Source: Pseudomonas migulae
GTDB lineage: Bacteria; Pseudomonadota; Gammaproteobacteria; Pseudomonadales; Pseudomonadaceae
Assembly: GCF_024169315.1 (NCBI RefSeq)
Contig: NZ_JALJWR010000001.1
Coordinates: forward strand, 5,630,501 to 5,694,500
Reading direction: 5' to 3'
DNA length: 64,000 bases
The notes beneath the pieces are model-generated. The model worked only from the letters and a program-made list of their open reading frames with translations. It was not told the DNA's origin and did not search any database. The translations under genes were made by a program, and so were the position numbers. Below, piece after piece: positions 17,681 through 26,143 of the stretch (its first letter is position 1; each line of letters starts with the position of its first letter).

Positions 17681-17704
17681 GCCCGAATGAAAAAGCGAGG
17701 CACC

Positions 17705-18997
17705 ATGAGCGAGCTCTTTGAGCGCAACGGCGAGCTGATTCAACAGCGCTGGCCCAAGGTCTGGCATCGACTGTCAGTTGAAGACAGCGCAGCCTTGCAG
17801 GCTGACTTGGTGGAAGGCCTCGGCTCGACGTTGAGCGTCAATGGCATTCAGTTGACCAGTCGCCATGACCGCACCCGCGAAGCCGCGCTGCAAGCCGATA
17901 GCCTGCCCGTCGACAGTCAGGTGGTGCATGTCTATGGCACCGGGCTGGGTGATTTGCAGGCACAGTTGCTGGCACGTGCCGGGGTTGAACGGCTGTACGT
18001 GCACATTCTCAATGGCGCTGTGTTTGCCCTGGTGCTGCAAATGCTCGATCAGCAGTCGTGGCTGAGTGATCCGCGAGTCGAACTGCTGTACGCCGGCGAT
18101 CGGGTGGAAATCCAGTTGCCGTATTTCGCGTTGCCTTCGGAACTGGTACTGGCGGACGACTACAACGCCAAGATCCGCGACCGGCTGATCAGCGAAACTC
18201 ACCTGACGTTCAATAATCGTGAATTCGATCCGGCCAATCCCGAGATTGCCGAGCGCTTGCAGGCGTGTGTCGAGCGTGTTCGCGCCGATGCCGATGTTGC
18301 CGAGCTGTTTGCCACCTGTTCCGGCACAGAGGTGTTTGTCATTGGCACCGGGCCGAGCCTGGAGCAGCACTTCGACACGCTGCGTGCGGTGCGCGAGCGC
18401 ACCCAGCGACCCTTGTTGATCTGTGTCGATACCGCCTACCGGCCGCTGATCGAGCAGGGCATCACGCCGGATGTGGTGGTCACGATCGATCAGCGCATCT
18501 CGACGCGGCATTTACCGTCCGACGCCTCCGGCGAAATCACGCTGGTCTACATGCCTATGGTCGATCCAGCGGTTTTGGAGGGGTGGCAGGGGCCGCGCTA
18601 CGTGGCTTATTCCGCCAGTCCGATCTATAGGGAGCTGCGCGAGGCGCTACCCAAGGCCCAACTCTATGTCGGAGGCAGTGTGATCCACCCGGCGGTGGAC
18701 CTCGCGGTAAAGATGGGCGCCAGCCAGATCACGCTATTCGGCGCTGACTTTGCTTTCCCGAACGACAAGACTCACGCCGGCTGGAATGACGGAGATCTTG
18801 GACCGCAGCTGGGTGCCGCCAGGCATTGGGTGCTCGACGGCCACGGTCAGCGGGTCAAGACGCAGCTCAATTTCCGCAGTTACTTGTGCGAGCTGGAACG
18901 GTACATCGCCGGACATCCTCAAGTGGGCTTCCATAACAGCAGTCGGGCAGGGGCGATGATCGTCGGCACGACGTTTCACCCGGAGTTCACACGATGA
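17705..18997 (+). CDS. Maf-type motility accessory glycosyltransferase (DUF115)
   Basis: A 430-residue protein of the motility-associated factor family (MAF_flag10/DUF115, distantly like the GT-A fold and MptE). The family motif GTGPSLE is at residues 214-220, followed by ICVDTAYRPLIEQGITPDVVVTIDQ and later LFGADFAFP. Maf proteins transfer nonulosonic acids onto flagellin Ser/Thr residues in Campylobacter, Helicobacter and Aeromonas, which matches the CMP-nonulosonate genes upstream. Start ATG 17705 is preceded by GCGAGG at proper spacing; ATG 17687 lies too close to the terminator. The next gene overlaps its stop. Confidence 0.8.
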   Translation: MSELFERNGELIQQRWPKVWHRLSVEDSAALQADLVEGLGSTLSVNGIQLTSRHDRTREAALQADSLPVDSQVVHVYGTGLGDLQAQLLARAGVERLYVHILNGAVFALVLQMLDQQSWLSDPRVELLYAGDRVEIQLPYFALPSELVLADDYNAKIRDRLISETHLTFNNREFDPANPEIAERLQACVERVRADADVAELFATCSGTEVFVIGTGPSLEQHFDTLRAVRERTQRPLLICVDTAYRPLIEQGITPDVVVTIDQRISTRHLPSDASGEITLVYMPMVDPAVLEGWQGPRYVAYSASPIYRELREALPKAQLYVGGSVIHPAVDLAVKMGASQITLFGADFAFPNDKTHAGWNDGDLGPQLGAARHWVLDGHGQRVKTQLNFRSYLCELERYIAGHPQVGFHNSSRAGAMIVGTTFHPEFTR

Positions 18998-19260
18998 CTC
19001 AAGACTTGCTGGCTGCCCGGGCGAAGGACTGTTCCGGTTTGTTCCGTCTGGGGCGAGATGTCGAAGCGGCGCTGTTGATGGTTCAGGTGTGCAGCGATGT
19101 GCAACTTGTGATGGAGCGAATGAGTGTCGAGGTTCAATCCCGCTGGACAGCGTTGCTCGCTGACATGCTGGCCCGTCAGGAGGCGCAGGACTGGTTGGCG
19201 CTGGCGGATTATCTTGACTATGAGCTGCCGGAATTTTTGAAGTCGGCACCTGTCATTTAA
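18994..19260 (+). CDS. Conserved small protein of unknown function upstream of fliC
   Basis: An 88-residue, leucine-rich, probably all-helical protein with no signal peptide or membrane segment. It contains LLAARAKDCSGLFRLGRDVEAALLMVQVC and ends DYLDYELPEFLK. The ATG overlaps the TGA of the Maf gene (ATGA), so it is almost certainly translated with it. Position suggests a partner of the glycosyltransferase or a flagellin chaperone-like protein, but I do not recognise the family. Confidence 0.65.
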   Translation: MTQDLLAARAKDCSGLFRLGRDVEAALLMVQVCSDVQLVMERMSVEVQSRWTALLADMLARQEAQDWLALADYLDYELPEFLKSAPVI

Positions 19261-19408
19261 CGCTTTTTGGTTTTTGTGCCGGTACAGGCGAGTCCTCGCT
19301 GTCCCGTTACCGGCATTTCCCTGGCGTCACTTTTTTGTATTCAACTGCCGCCAAGCCCTTGTTTCATGAGGGGTGGCAGTGTGATGGCAAATAATTTTCA
19401 AAATCCCC

Positions 19409-19435
19409 TAAAGCAACCTGCATTCGCGACGATAA
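19409..19435 (+). promoter_or_regulatory. Sigma-28 (FliA) promoter of fliC
   Basis: TAAAGCAA (19409-19416), 11 bases, then GACGATAA (19428-19435) fits the FliA consensus TAAAGTTT-N11-GCCGATAA closely. It lies 80 bases before the fliC ATG, leaving an untranslated leader of roughly 70 bases. fliC is thus a late gene, expressed after FleN/FlgM-controlled release of FliA. Confidence 0.85.
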
Positions 19436-19514
19436 CTATTACGAAGGTTCTCTAGGCCAACCCGGCGGTTGCCAGGGCCGGAAGCCGCAGTACCCAACCA
19501 ACGAGGAATTCGTC

Positions 19515-20360
19515 ATGGCTTTAACAGTAAACACTAACACTACATCGCTGGGTGTTCAGAAGAACCTGAACAAGGCTTCTGATGCTCTGTCGACTTCGAT
19601 GACTCGCCTGTCTTCCGGCCTGAAAATCAACAGCGCCAAAGACGACGCCGCCGGCCTGCAGATCGCTACCCGCATGACCTCGCAAATCCGTGGTCAGACC
19701 ATGGCTATCAAAAACGCCAACGACGGTGTTTCGATCGCTCAGACCGCTGAAGGCGCTCTGCAAGAGTCGACCAACATTCTGCAACGTATGCGTGAAATCG
19801 CTCTGCAATCGCGCAACGACTCCAACGGTACTGCTGACCGTACCGCTCTGGACAAAGAATACCAACAGTCGATCGCTGAACTGACCCGTATTGCTCAGTC
19901 CACCAACCTGAACGGCAAGGCACTGATCGACGGTACCGCTGGCGCGATGGAATTCCAGGTGGGTGCGGGTACTACTTCCGACAACCAGATCACCCTGACC
20001 CTGGCTTCGAGCTTCGACTCCAGCGCCCTGGCCATGACCGGTACTACCATCTCCGGTACCTCCAACGCAGCCAACCACTCGGCAGTTGCCTCGGCTATCT
20101 CGGCCATCGACAACGCCCTGGCCAAAATCAACGCCACTCGCGCTGACCTCGGTGCTGCTCAAAACCGTTTTGCAACCACCATCTCCAACCTGCAAAACAT
20201 CAACGAAAACGCCAGTGCTGCACTGAGCCGCGTACAAGATACCGACTTCGCTGCTGAAACTGCACAGCTGACCAAGCAACAAACTCTGCAACAAGCTTCC
20301 ACTGCAGTTCTGGCCCAGGCCAACCAACTGCCATCCGCTGTACTGAAACTGCTTCAGTAA
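19515..20360 (+). CDS. fliC: Flagellin
   Basis: A 281-residue flagellin, at the short end for the family, with conserved D0/D1 N-terminal (MALTVNTNTTSLGVQKNL) and C-terminal (QASTAVLAQANQLPSAVLKLL) helices that build the filament core. The flg22-type region seen by plants is at about residues 30-51 (TRLSSGLKINSAKDDAAGL). The variable middle (about residues 140-195) is short and rich in Ser and Thr (TTSDNQ, SSFDSSALAMTGTTISGTS), so it is the probable site for the glycan made by the upstream genes. GAGGAA precedes the ATG; codon use is strongly biased as for a highly expressed gene. Confidence 0.97.
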   Translation: MALTVNTNTTSLGVQKNLNKASDALSTSMTRLSSGLKINSAKDDAAGLQIATRMTSQIRGQTMAIKNANDGVSIAQTAEGALQESTNILQRMREIALQSRNDSNGTADRTALDKEYQQSIAELTRIAQSTNLNGKALIDGTAGAMEFQVGAGTTSDNQITLTLASSFDSSALAMTGTTISGTSNAANHSAVASAISAIDNALAKINATRADLGAAQNRFATTISNLQNINENASAALSRVQDTDFAAETAQLTKQQTLQQASTAVLAQANQLPSAVLKLLQ

Positions 20361-20378
20361 TAGCTGAGTAAGTTTTGG

Positions 20379-20412
20379 CGGGGGAGTGCGCACGCGCGCT
20401 CTCTCGCTTTTT
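20379..20412 (+). terminator. Terminator or attenuator after fliC
   Basis: A GC-rich stem (GCGGGGGAGTGCGC against GCGCTCTCTCGC, with G-U pairs and one small bulge) around ACGC is followed by TTTTT at 20408-20412. It should end most fliC transcripts while some read on into flaG. Confidence 0.6.
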
Positions 20413-20432
20413 CAGTTTAAGAGGTGATGGAC

Positions 20433-20798
20433 ATGGATATGAGCGTGAAGCTGAACTTGTCTTATCCAGCTGCGAAGCCGGCGACGACTGTTGCTGAGCA
20501 TCCGGTGGAAAAGCCTCGAGCCGATGCTGCCACAGTGGCGACGGTCAAGGATGAACCAAAAGACGCAGTAACCGAGCGGGACAAGCTGAAGATGGCCGTT
20601 CAGGAAATTGAAAAGTTCGTTCAGTCGGTCAAGCGCAACCTGGAGTTCTCGATTGACGAGCCTTCAGGCAAGGTCATTGTCAAAGTGATTGCCAGTGATT
20701 CGGGTGAAGTGGTTCGCCAAATCCCCAACGAAGAAGTCCTCAAGCTGGCCAACAGTTTGAACGATGCAAGCAGTCTGTTGTTCAGCGCTAAAGCCTGA
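20433..20798 (+). CDS. flaG: Flagellar protein FlaG
   Basis: A 121-residue FlaG protein, which influences filament length. The N-terminal half is low-complexity and charged; the conserved C-terminal FlaG domain covers residues 55-118 with LEFSIDEPSGKVIVKVI and VVRQIPNEEVLKLAN. ATG 20433 is chosen because GAGGTGAT, a near-perfect anti-16S match, lies at 20421-20428; ATG 20427 and GTG 20424 lie within that site. It is probably expressed by read-through from the fliC promoter. Confidence 0.9.
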   Translation: MDMSVKLNLSYPAAKPATTVAEHPVEKPRADAATVATVKDEPKDAVTERDKLKMAVQEIEKFVQSVKRNLEFSIDEPSGKVIVKVIASDSGEVVRQIPNEEVLKLANSLNDASSLLFSAKA

Positions 20799-20802
20799 CA
20801 GC

Positions 20803-20818
20803 TGGCACGAATTTTGTT
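20803..20818 (+). promoter_or_regulatory. Degenerate sigma-54 promoter before fliD
   Basis: TGGCACG-N4-TTGTT matches the sigma-54 consensus TGGCACG-N4-TTGCW except that the -12 GC reads GT (GG-N10-GT). It lies 60 bases before the fliD ATG, where a FleQ-dependent promoter would be expected. The mismatch falls on a highly conserved base, so activity is uncertain. Confidence 0.4.
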
Positions 20819-20880
20819 GCTATGTTCTTTTGGGCGTTGTAATGGTCAAAAGGCCGGCGACACACTGAAGGGAGTCCCAC

Positions 20881-22323
20881 ATGGCAAGTCCAATTCTACC
20901 GGGTCTGGGGTTAGGCTCCGGCCTTGACACCACGGCTATCGTCAAAGCCTTGGTTGATGCTGACAAATCGGCCAAGCAAAGTCAGATCAACCGACAGACG
21001 ACCACCAATACCTCGCAGATTTCCGGTCTCGGGACCCTCAAGAGTGTCCTCGCGAATTTCCAGACCGCGATCAAAAACCTCGGTAGTACCACGACCCCGC
21101 AGTTCCTGGGTTACACCGCCACGAGTTCCGATCCCAAAGTGCTGACCTCCGTCGCCAGCAACACGGCGGTCAACGGTACTTATGTCGTCAAGGTCAACTC
21201 CCTTGCGACCTCGTCGAAAGTGGCGACTGCCGCGTTTGCCGGCGGCCCTAGCAGTGCCATTCCGAGTGGTACGCTCACCATCACTCAAAATGGCATTTCC
21301 CGTCCTGTCGACATTCCCCCCGGCGCTACGCTGCAATCGGTACGGGATGCGATCAACACCCAGCAAGGCGCCAATGGTTTCAGTGCCAACATTGTCACTG
21401 ACTCCTTCGGTTCTCGTCTGGTGATGGGGTCCACTGTTACCGGTGCGGGTTCCGATATCACGCTCAGTGGTATTGCCGGCCTGACAATCACCGCGGGCCA
21501 GAAAATGGGCGCCACGCCTACGGCAACCTCGGCGGGTGCCATCGGTGAACTTGCTGCGGACGCCAGCTTCACGGTTGACGGACTGGCGATTACCAGCAAA
21601 TCCAACACCGTCGATAGCGCCATTTCCGGCCTGACGCTGAACCTGGTGTCAGGTGGTGTAGGGGCGACGTCCACTGTGACGGTCGGGCCGAACAGTGACG
21701 GTTTGAAAAAATCGATCCAGGCCTTTGTCGATGCTTACAACCAGGTTGTCACCACCATCAATACGCTGACCAAGGCGACCCTGGATAAAGATGGCAAGCC
21801 GACCGTTGCCGCTGCATTGACCGGTGACCCTCTGGGTCGGGGTGTCCTGGCGTCGATCCGTGAGCCGTTGGCCACTACCGGTGCCGGTGACAAGCTGACC
21901 GTGCTTTCGCAGTTGGGCATTACCACCAACCAGAAAACCGGTGCGCTCGATTTTGACAGCGCCAAGTTCTCCAAGGCGATGGATACGCAGAAGCTCGGTG
22001 GCGAGATCCAGAAGCTGTTCCTGGGTGATCCAGCGGCAACCGGCGATGCGGCCAAGGGGCTGCTGGAACGGATGAATACGGCGCTTACGCCTTATACCGT
22101 CACGGGCAACGAAGGCATCCTCGATGCGCGCTCCGCCAGCCTGGCCAAGGTCAAAACCAACCTGGCCAGCCAGCAGGAGGCACTGGATCGTCGGGTCGAG
22201 ACGCTGACAGCCGTGCTGACCAAAAAGTACAACGACATGGACCTTCTGGTCGGTAAGCTCAAGGCAACGGGGGCCAACATTACCTCGATATTCGAAGCGA
22301 TGAACGCGCAGAAAAACGCCTGA
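20881..22323 (+). CDS. fliD: Flagellar filament cap protein
   Basis: A 480-residue filament cap (HAP2) that sits at the filament tip and folds exported flagellin. N-terminal FliD domain (about residues 10-105: LPGLGLGSGLDTTAIV, SQINRQTT), a flagellin-hook IN motif region near residues 210-240, and a C-terminal FliD domain with a terminal coiled coil (LASQQEALDRRVETLTAVL) typical of cap assembly. GGGAGT precedes the ATG. It is followed by a strong terminator, so fliS downstream uses a separate promoter. Confidence 0.95.
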   Translation: MASPILPGLGLGSGLDTTAIVKALVDADKSAKQSQINRQTTTNTSQISGLGTLKSVLANFQTAIKNLGSTTTPQFLGYTATSSDPKVLTSVASNTAVNGTYVVKVNSLATSSKVATAAFAGGPSSAIPSGTLTITQNGISRPVDIPPGATLQSVRDAINTQQGANGFSANIVTDSFGSRLVMGSTVTGAGSDITLSGIAGLTITAGQKMGATPTATSAGAIGELAADASFTVDGLAITSKSNTVDSAISGLTLNLVSGGVGATSTVTVGPNSDGLKKSIQAFVDAYNQVVTTINTLTKATLDKDGKPTVAAALTGDPLGRGVLASIREPLATTGAGDKLTVLSQLGITTNQKTGALDFDSAKFSKAMDTQKLGGEIQKLFLGDPAATGDAAKGLLERMNTALTPYTVTGNEGILDARSASLAKVKTNLASQQEALDRRVETLTAVLTKKYNDMDLLVGKLKATGANITSIFEAMNAQKNA

Positions 22324-22337
22324 TAGCGCACAAACGC

Positions 22338-22377
22338 CAAAAGCCCGGCAGCGGATTCCGCCTGTCGGGCTTTTTTT
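22338..22377 (+). terminator. Intrinsic terminator after fliD
   Basis: AAAAGCCCGGCAG pairs with CTGTCGGGCTTTT (one mismatched position) around a GGATTCCG loop, followed by a run of seven T residues. It separates fliD from fliS. Confidence 0.9.
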
Positions 22378-22386
22378 GTTTCAATC

Positions 22387-22413
22387 TAAAGTTTTTTGAC
22401 GCCGTGTCGATAC
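22387..22413 (+). promoter_or_regulatory. Sigma-28 (FliA) promoter before fliS
   Basis: TAAAGTTT (22387-22394), an exact -35 match, is followed after 11 bases by GTCGATAC (22406-22413), six of eight -10 positions. It lies directly behind the fliD terminator and 40 bases before the fliS ATG, so the chaperone genes can be expressed at the same late stage as flagellin. Confidence 0.75.
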
Positions 22414-22452
22414 ACTGGCTATACGAACCACAAAGTTTTAATGAGGTACAAC

Positions 22453-22848
22453 ATGAACCCGATGTTAGCCCTTCGGCAGTACCAGAAGATTGGCGCTCAG
22501 GCCCAGACTTCCGAAGCCAGCCCCCATCGCTTGGTGCAAATGCTCATGGAGGGTGGCCTTGATCGCATCGCTCAGGCCAAGGGTGCCATGGAGCGCAAGG
22601 ACATCCCCAACAAAGGGATTTTCATCGGCAAGGCCATCGGTATCATCGGTGGCTTGCGTGAAGGCCTGGACCTGGAAAATTCTGTCGAGTCCGTGGGTGA
22701 ACTGGACAAGCTGTACACCTACATGATGAAGCGCCTGACAGAAGCCAACGTCAAAACCGATCCAAAGATTCTCGACGAAGTCGCCGATCTGCTTCGCACC
22801 GTCAAGGACGGCTGGGACGCAATTGCCGCGCCGGGTCCGCAGTTTTAA
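22453..22848 (+). CDS. fliS: Flagellar export chaperone FliS
   Basis: A 131-residue helical chaperone that binds the C-terminus of flagellin and prevents early polymerisation. MNPMLALRQYQKIGAQ and SPHRLVQMLMEGGLDRI are family signatures, as is the later KGIFIGKAIGIIGGLREGL. ATG 22453 is chosen by family length; ATG 22441 upstream is in frame but lacks a ribosome binding site. fliT follows after 10 bases. Confidence 0.95.
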   Translation: MNPMLALRQYQKIGAQAQTSEASPHRLVQMLMEGGLDRIAQAKGAMERKDIPNKGIFIGKAIGIIGGLREGLDLENSVESVGELDKLYTYMMKRLTEANVKTDPKILDEVADLLRTVKDGWDAIAAPGPQF

Positions 22849-22858
22849 GGAGATCACC

Positions 22859-23155
22859 ATGAGTCTTGTATTGCAGCGAATCGAAGAAACCCGTGAAGGC
22901 CTGGTCGGTGCTTTGGCTGAGCGAAACTGGGAAGCCATTGGTGAGTTGGACCTGGCTTGCCGTTCCTGCATGGAAGACGTCTTGAGTGAAGCTTCGGTGG
23001 ACGAGGCTGCGTTGCGCGACAATCTTGAGGAGTTGCTGGGGGTCTATAAACAGCTTCTTGAGGCGGCGACAGGGGAAAGACAAGCAATAGTCGATGAGAT
23101 GTCGCAGATCCATCAAGCACAGAACGCAGCAAAGGTTTACCATCTGTTTGGTTAA
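22859..23155 (+). CDS. fliT: FliT-like flagellar chaperone
   Basis: A 98-residue helical protein in the fliT position, between fliS and fleQ. Sequence is weakly conserved in this family; the length, helical heptads (LRDNLEELLGVYKQLLEAA) and position support a FliD/export chaperone. It starts at ATG 22859 after AAGGAG (22848-22853). A longer frame from 22823 overlaps fliS and lacks support. Confidence 0.8.
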   Translation: MSLVLQRIEETREGLVGALAERNWEAIGELDLACRSCMEDVLSEASVDEAALRDNLEELLGVYKQLLEAATGERQAIVDEMSQIHQAQNAAKVYHLFG

Positions 23156-23328
23156 TTAACCCTCAGTTAATCCAGACCGGGTGCGCCATAAATTTGACTG
23201 TGCACGGTTTTTTGACTTAACTAGTGGCTGGTTGCAGATTTCAGGCGTCTACAGGCATAACGTGTCTGCAAGCGTCTAGCTTGCCCCCTCATTTCGGGCA
23301 TTGAGTTGACTAGGGAAGTTGCTATTGC

Positions 23329-24804
23329 ATGTGGCGTGAAACCAAAATTCTGCTGATTGATGACGATAGCGTCCGCCGCCGCGATTTGGCGGTGATTTTA
23401 AATTTTCTTGGCGAAGAAAATTTACCCTGCGGTAGCCATGACTGGCAGCAGGCTGTCGGCTCTTTGTCATCAAGTCGTGAAGTGATCTGTGTCCTCATCG
23501 GGACGGTCAATGCTCCTGGCGCACTTCCGGGCTTGTTAAAGACACTCTCTACCTGGGATGAGTTCCTTCCGGTTTTGTTAATGGGCGATAATTCTTCCGT
23601 TGACTTACCTGAAGACCAGCGTCGCCGAGTGCTTTCGACCCTCGAAATGCCGCCCAGCTACAGCAAACTCCTCGATTCGCTGCACCGTGCCCAGGTCTAT
23701 CGCGAGATGTATGACCAGGCTCGCGAGCGCGGTCGTCACCGTGAGCCCAATCTTTTCCGCAGTCTTGTCGGCACCAGCCGGGCGATTCAACACGTCCGTC
23801 AGATGATGCAGCAAGTCGCCGACACCGACGCCAGCGTGCTGATCCTCGGCGAGTCCGGCACCGGCAAGGAAGTGGTCGCGCGTAACCTGCACTATCACTC
23901 CAAGCGTCGTGATGCGCCGTTCGTTCCGGTCAACTGCGGGGCGATCCCGGCCGAGTTGCTGGAAAGCGAACTGTTTGGTCACGAGAAGGGTGCCTTCACG
24001 GGGGCAATCACCAGCCGCGCCGGGCGTTTTGAGCTGGCCAACGGCGGCACGCTGTTCCTCGATGAAATCGGCGACATGCCGCTGCCCATGCAGGTCAAGT
24101 TGCTGCGCGTGTTGCAGGAACGCACCTTTGAGCGCGTGGGCAGCAACAAGACCCAGAGCGTCGATGTGCGCATCATCGCAGCGACCCACAAGAATCTCGA
24201 AAGCATGATCGAGATCGGCACCTTCCGCGAAGATCTCTACTATCGCCTGAACGTGTTCCCGATCGAGATGGCGCCGCTGCGCGAGCGCGTCGAAGACATT
24301 CCGTTGCTGATGAACGAACTGATCTCGCGCATGGAGCACGAGAAGCGTGGTTCGATCCGTTTCAACTCCGCGGCGATCATGTCGCTGTGCCGTCACGGCT
24401 GGCCGGGCAACGTCCGCGAGCTGGCGAACCTGGTGGAGCGCATGGCGATCATGCACCCGTACGGGGTCATCGGCGTCGTCGAGCTGCCGAAGAAATTCCG
24501 CTACGTCGATGACGAAGACGAGCAGCTTGTCGACAGCCTGCGTAGTGATCTGGAAGAACGCGTGGCCATCAATGGTCATACGCCGGACTTTACCGCCAAC
24601 GCCATGCTGCCGCCCGAAGGCCTGGATCTGAAAGACTACCTCGGTGGTCTGGAACAGGGGCTGATCCAGCAGGCGCTGGATGATGCCAATGGCATCGTGG
24701 CGCGCGCCGCCGAGCGACTGCGGATTCGCCGCACCACGCTGGTGGAGAAGATGCGCAAGTACGGCATGAGCCGTCGCGACGGTGATGAACAGGCGGATGA
24801 TTGA
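23329..24804 (+). CDS. fleQ: Flagellar master regulator FleQ
   Basis: A 491-residue sigma-54 activator at the top of the Pseudomonas flagellar cascade, which also binds c-di-GMP. The N-terminal FleQ domain (residues 1-125, [15 protein letters not shown]) looks like a receiver but lacks the phosphorylated Asp. The AAA+ domain has Walker A GESGTGKE (174-181), GAFTGA (221-226) and LFLDEIGDM. The C-terminal Fis-type helix-turn-helix is [20 protein letters not shown]. The 173-base upstream gap holds a possible sigma-70 -35 TTGACT at 23194 but no convincing -10. FleN (46950) is its known antagonist. Confidence 0.97.
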   Translation: MWRETKILLIDDDSVRRRDLAVILNFLGEENLPCGSHDWQQAVGSLSSSREVICVLIGTVNAPGALPGLLKTLSTWDEFLPVLLMGDNSSVDLPEDQRRRVLSTLEMPPSYSKLLDSLHRAQVYREMYDQARERGRHREPNLFRSLVGTSRAIQHVRQMMQQVADTDASVLILGESGTGKEVVARNLHYHSKRRDAPFVPVNCGAIPAELLESELFGHEKGAFTGAITSRAGRFELANGGTLFLDEIGDMPLPMQVKLLRVLQERTFERVGSNKTQSVDVRIIAATHKNLESMIEIGTFREDLYYRLNVFPIEMAPLRERVEDIPLLMNELISRMEHEKRGSIRFNSAAIMSLCRHGWPGNVRELANLVERMAIMHPYGVIGVVELPKKFRYVDDEDEQLVDSLRSDLEERVAINGHTPDFTANAMLPPEGLDLKDYLGGLEQGLIQQALDDANGIVARAAERLRIRRTTLVEKMRKYGMSRRDGDEQADD

Positions 24805-24815
24805 CGCCTGTTTTT
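24789..24815 (+). terminator. Terminator overlapping the fleQ 3' end
   Basis: ACAGGCG (24789-24795) pairs with CGCCTGT (24805-24811), with TTTTT at 24811-24815. The fleQ stop codon TGA sits at the end of the loop, so the left arm is coding. Confidence 0.7.
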
Positions 24816-24845
24816 CAAGCCGTTCATTTATAGGCAGTTTTTTTT

Positions 24846-24861
24846 AGGCACGGGTATTGCT
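24846..24861 (+). promoter_or_regulatory. Sigma-54 promoter of fleSR
   Basis: AGGCACG-N4-TTGCT with GG at 24847-24848 and GC at 24859-24860 (GG-N10-GC). It lies 54 bases before fleS. Activation of fleSR by FleQ with sigma-54 is established in Pseudomonas. Confidence 0.88.
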
Positions 24862-24914
24862 ACGTCCCTCGCAACGTTCCGTTTAACTGACGGTCAGCCA
24901 CGCGAGAGAGCACG

Positions 24915-26138
24915 ATGCCCCACGCCGCCCAGATATCTCCTGTCCCTGACGCTTCGGGGCACCCGTCGTCCGTAGAGCAGGCGAGCCGGCTTGGCCTCGA
25001 GCAGGCGTTCGCGCTGTTCAATCAGATGTCGAGCCAGTTGACCGATTCCTACAGCATGCTTGAAGCCCGGGTCACCGAGCTCAAGGGCGAGTTGGCGGTG
25101 GTCAGCGCTCAGCGCATGCAGGAGCTGGCGGAAAAAGAACGCCTGGCGAACCGCCTGCAAAACCTCCTTGATCTATTGCCTGGCGGCGTCATCGTCATTG
25201 ACGCCCAAGGCATCGTGCGCGAAGCCAACCCCGCTGCCTGTGAATTGCTCGGTCTGCCCCTCGAAGGCGAGCTGTGGCGTCATGTGATTGCCCGCTGCTT
25301 CGCGCCACGTGAAGACGACGGCCATGAAATCTCGCTCAAGGACGGTCGGCGCCTGTCGATCGCCACTCGCTCGCTGGATGCCGAGCCCGGCCAGTTGGTG
25401 CTGCTCAACGACCTGACCGAAACCCGACATCTGCAAGATCAACTGGCTCGCCATGAACGCTTGTCGTCCCTCGGCCGCATGGTTGCATCGCTGGCTCATC
25501 AAATCCGCACGCCCTTGTCCGCCGCGTTGCTCTACGCCAGTCATTTGACCGAGCAAGAGCTGCCGGTGGCCACGCAGCAGCGTTTCGCCGGGCGGCTGAA
25601 AGAGCGTTTGCATGAGCTGGAACATCAAGTGCGCGACATGTTGGTGTTCGCGCGCGGCGAGCTGCCGCTGACCGATCGCCTCACGCCGAAGATGCTGATG
25701 CAGGCCTTGCAGTCGGCCGCATTGACCCACGTGCAGGACTTGCCGATTCGCTGGCAGTGCGACAGCCGCGCGGGAGAATTGCTGTGCAATCGCGACACTC
25801 TGGTCGGAGCGATTTTGAACCTTATCGAGAACGCCATTCAGGCCAGTGCTGGCGGCGTCCGTTTGAAAGTTCATCTCTACAGCCGTGACAACAACCTGCG
25901 GGTATCGGTCAGCGACAGCGGCAGCGGTATCGATACGAAAGTGCTGGCGCGTCTCGGTGAGCCGTTCTTTACCACCAAAACCACCGGAACCGGCCTCGGT
26001 CTGACCGTGGTCAAGGCGGTGGCGCGTGCTCATCAGGGAGAATTGCAGCTGCGTTCTCGTCTCGGGCGCGGCACTCGTGCGCAGGTGATTCTGCCGCTTT
26101 TTTTTGATGAGAAGCGTAGCGCTCAGGGAGCGGAGTGA
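24915..26138 (+). CDS. fleS: Flagellar sensor histidine kinase FleS
   Basis: A 407-residue cytoplasmic histidine kinase with no membrane segment. A coiled coil (about residues 30-85) leads into a PAS domain (LLDLLPGGVIVIDAQGIVREANPA, near residue 80-110). The phosphorylated histidine is H195 in SLAHQIRTPLSAAL. The HATPase has LNLIENAIQAS, SDSGSGI and TTGTGLGLTVV. It phosphorylates FleR to switch on basal-body and hook genes. FleR begins six bases after its stop. Confidence 0.95.
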   Translation: MPHAAQISPVPDASGHPSSVEQASRLGLEQAFALFNQMSSQLTDSYSMLEARVTELKGELAVVSAQRMQELAEKERLANRLQNLLDLLPGGVIVIDAQGIVREANPAACELLGLPLEGELWRHVIARCFAPREDDGHEISLKDGRRLSIATRSLDAEPGQLVLLNDLTETRHLQDQLARHERLSSLGRMVASLAHQIRTPLSAALLYASHLTEQELPVATQQRFAGRLKERLHELEHQVRDMLVFARGELPLTDRLTPKMLMQALQSAALTHVQDLPIRWQCDSRAGELLCNRDTLVGAILNLIENAIQASAGGVRLKVHLYSRDNNLRVSVSDSGSGIDTKVLARLGEPFFTTKTTGTGLGLTVVKAVARAHQGELQLRSRLGRGTRAQVILPLFFDEKRSAQGAE

Positions 26139-26143
26139 AGGAC

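Noticed and set aside
19267..19455. 62-codon frame in the fliC leader
   Set aside because: It runs through the sigma-28 promoter, has no ribosome binding site and mixed low-quality composition.
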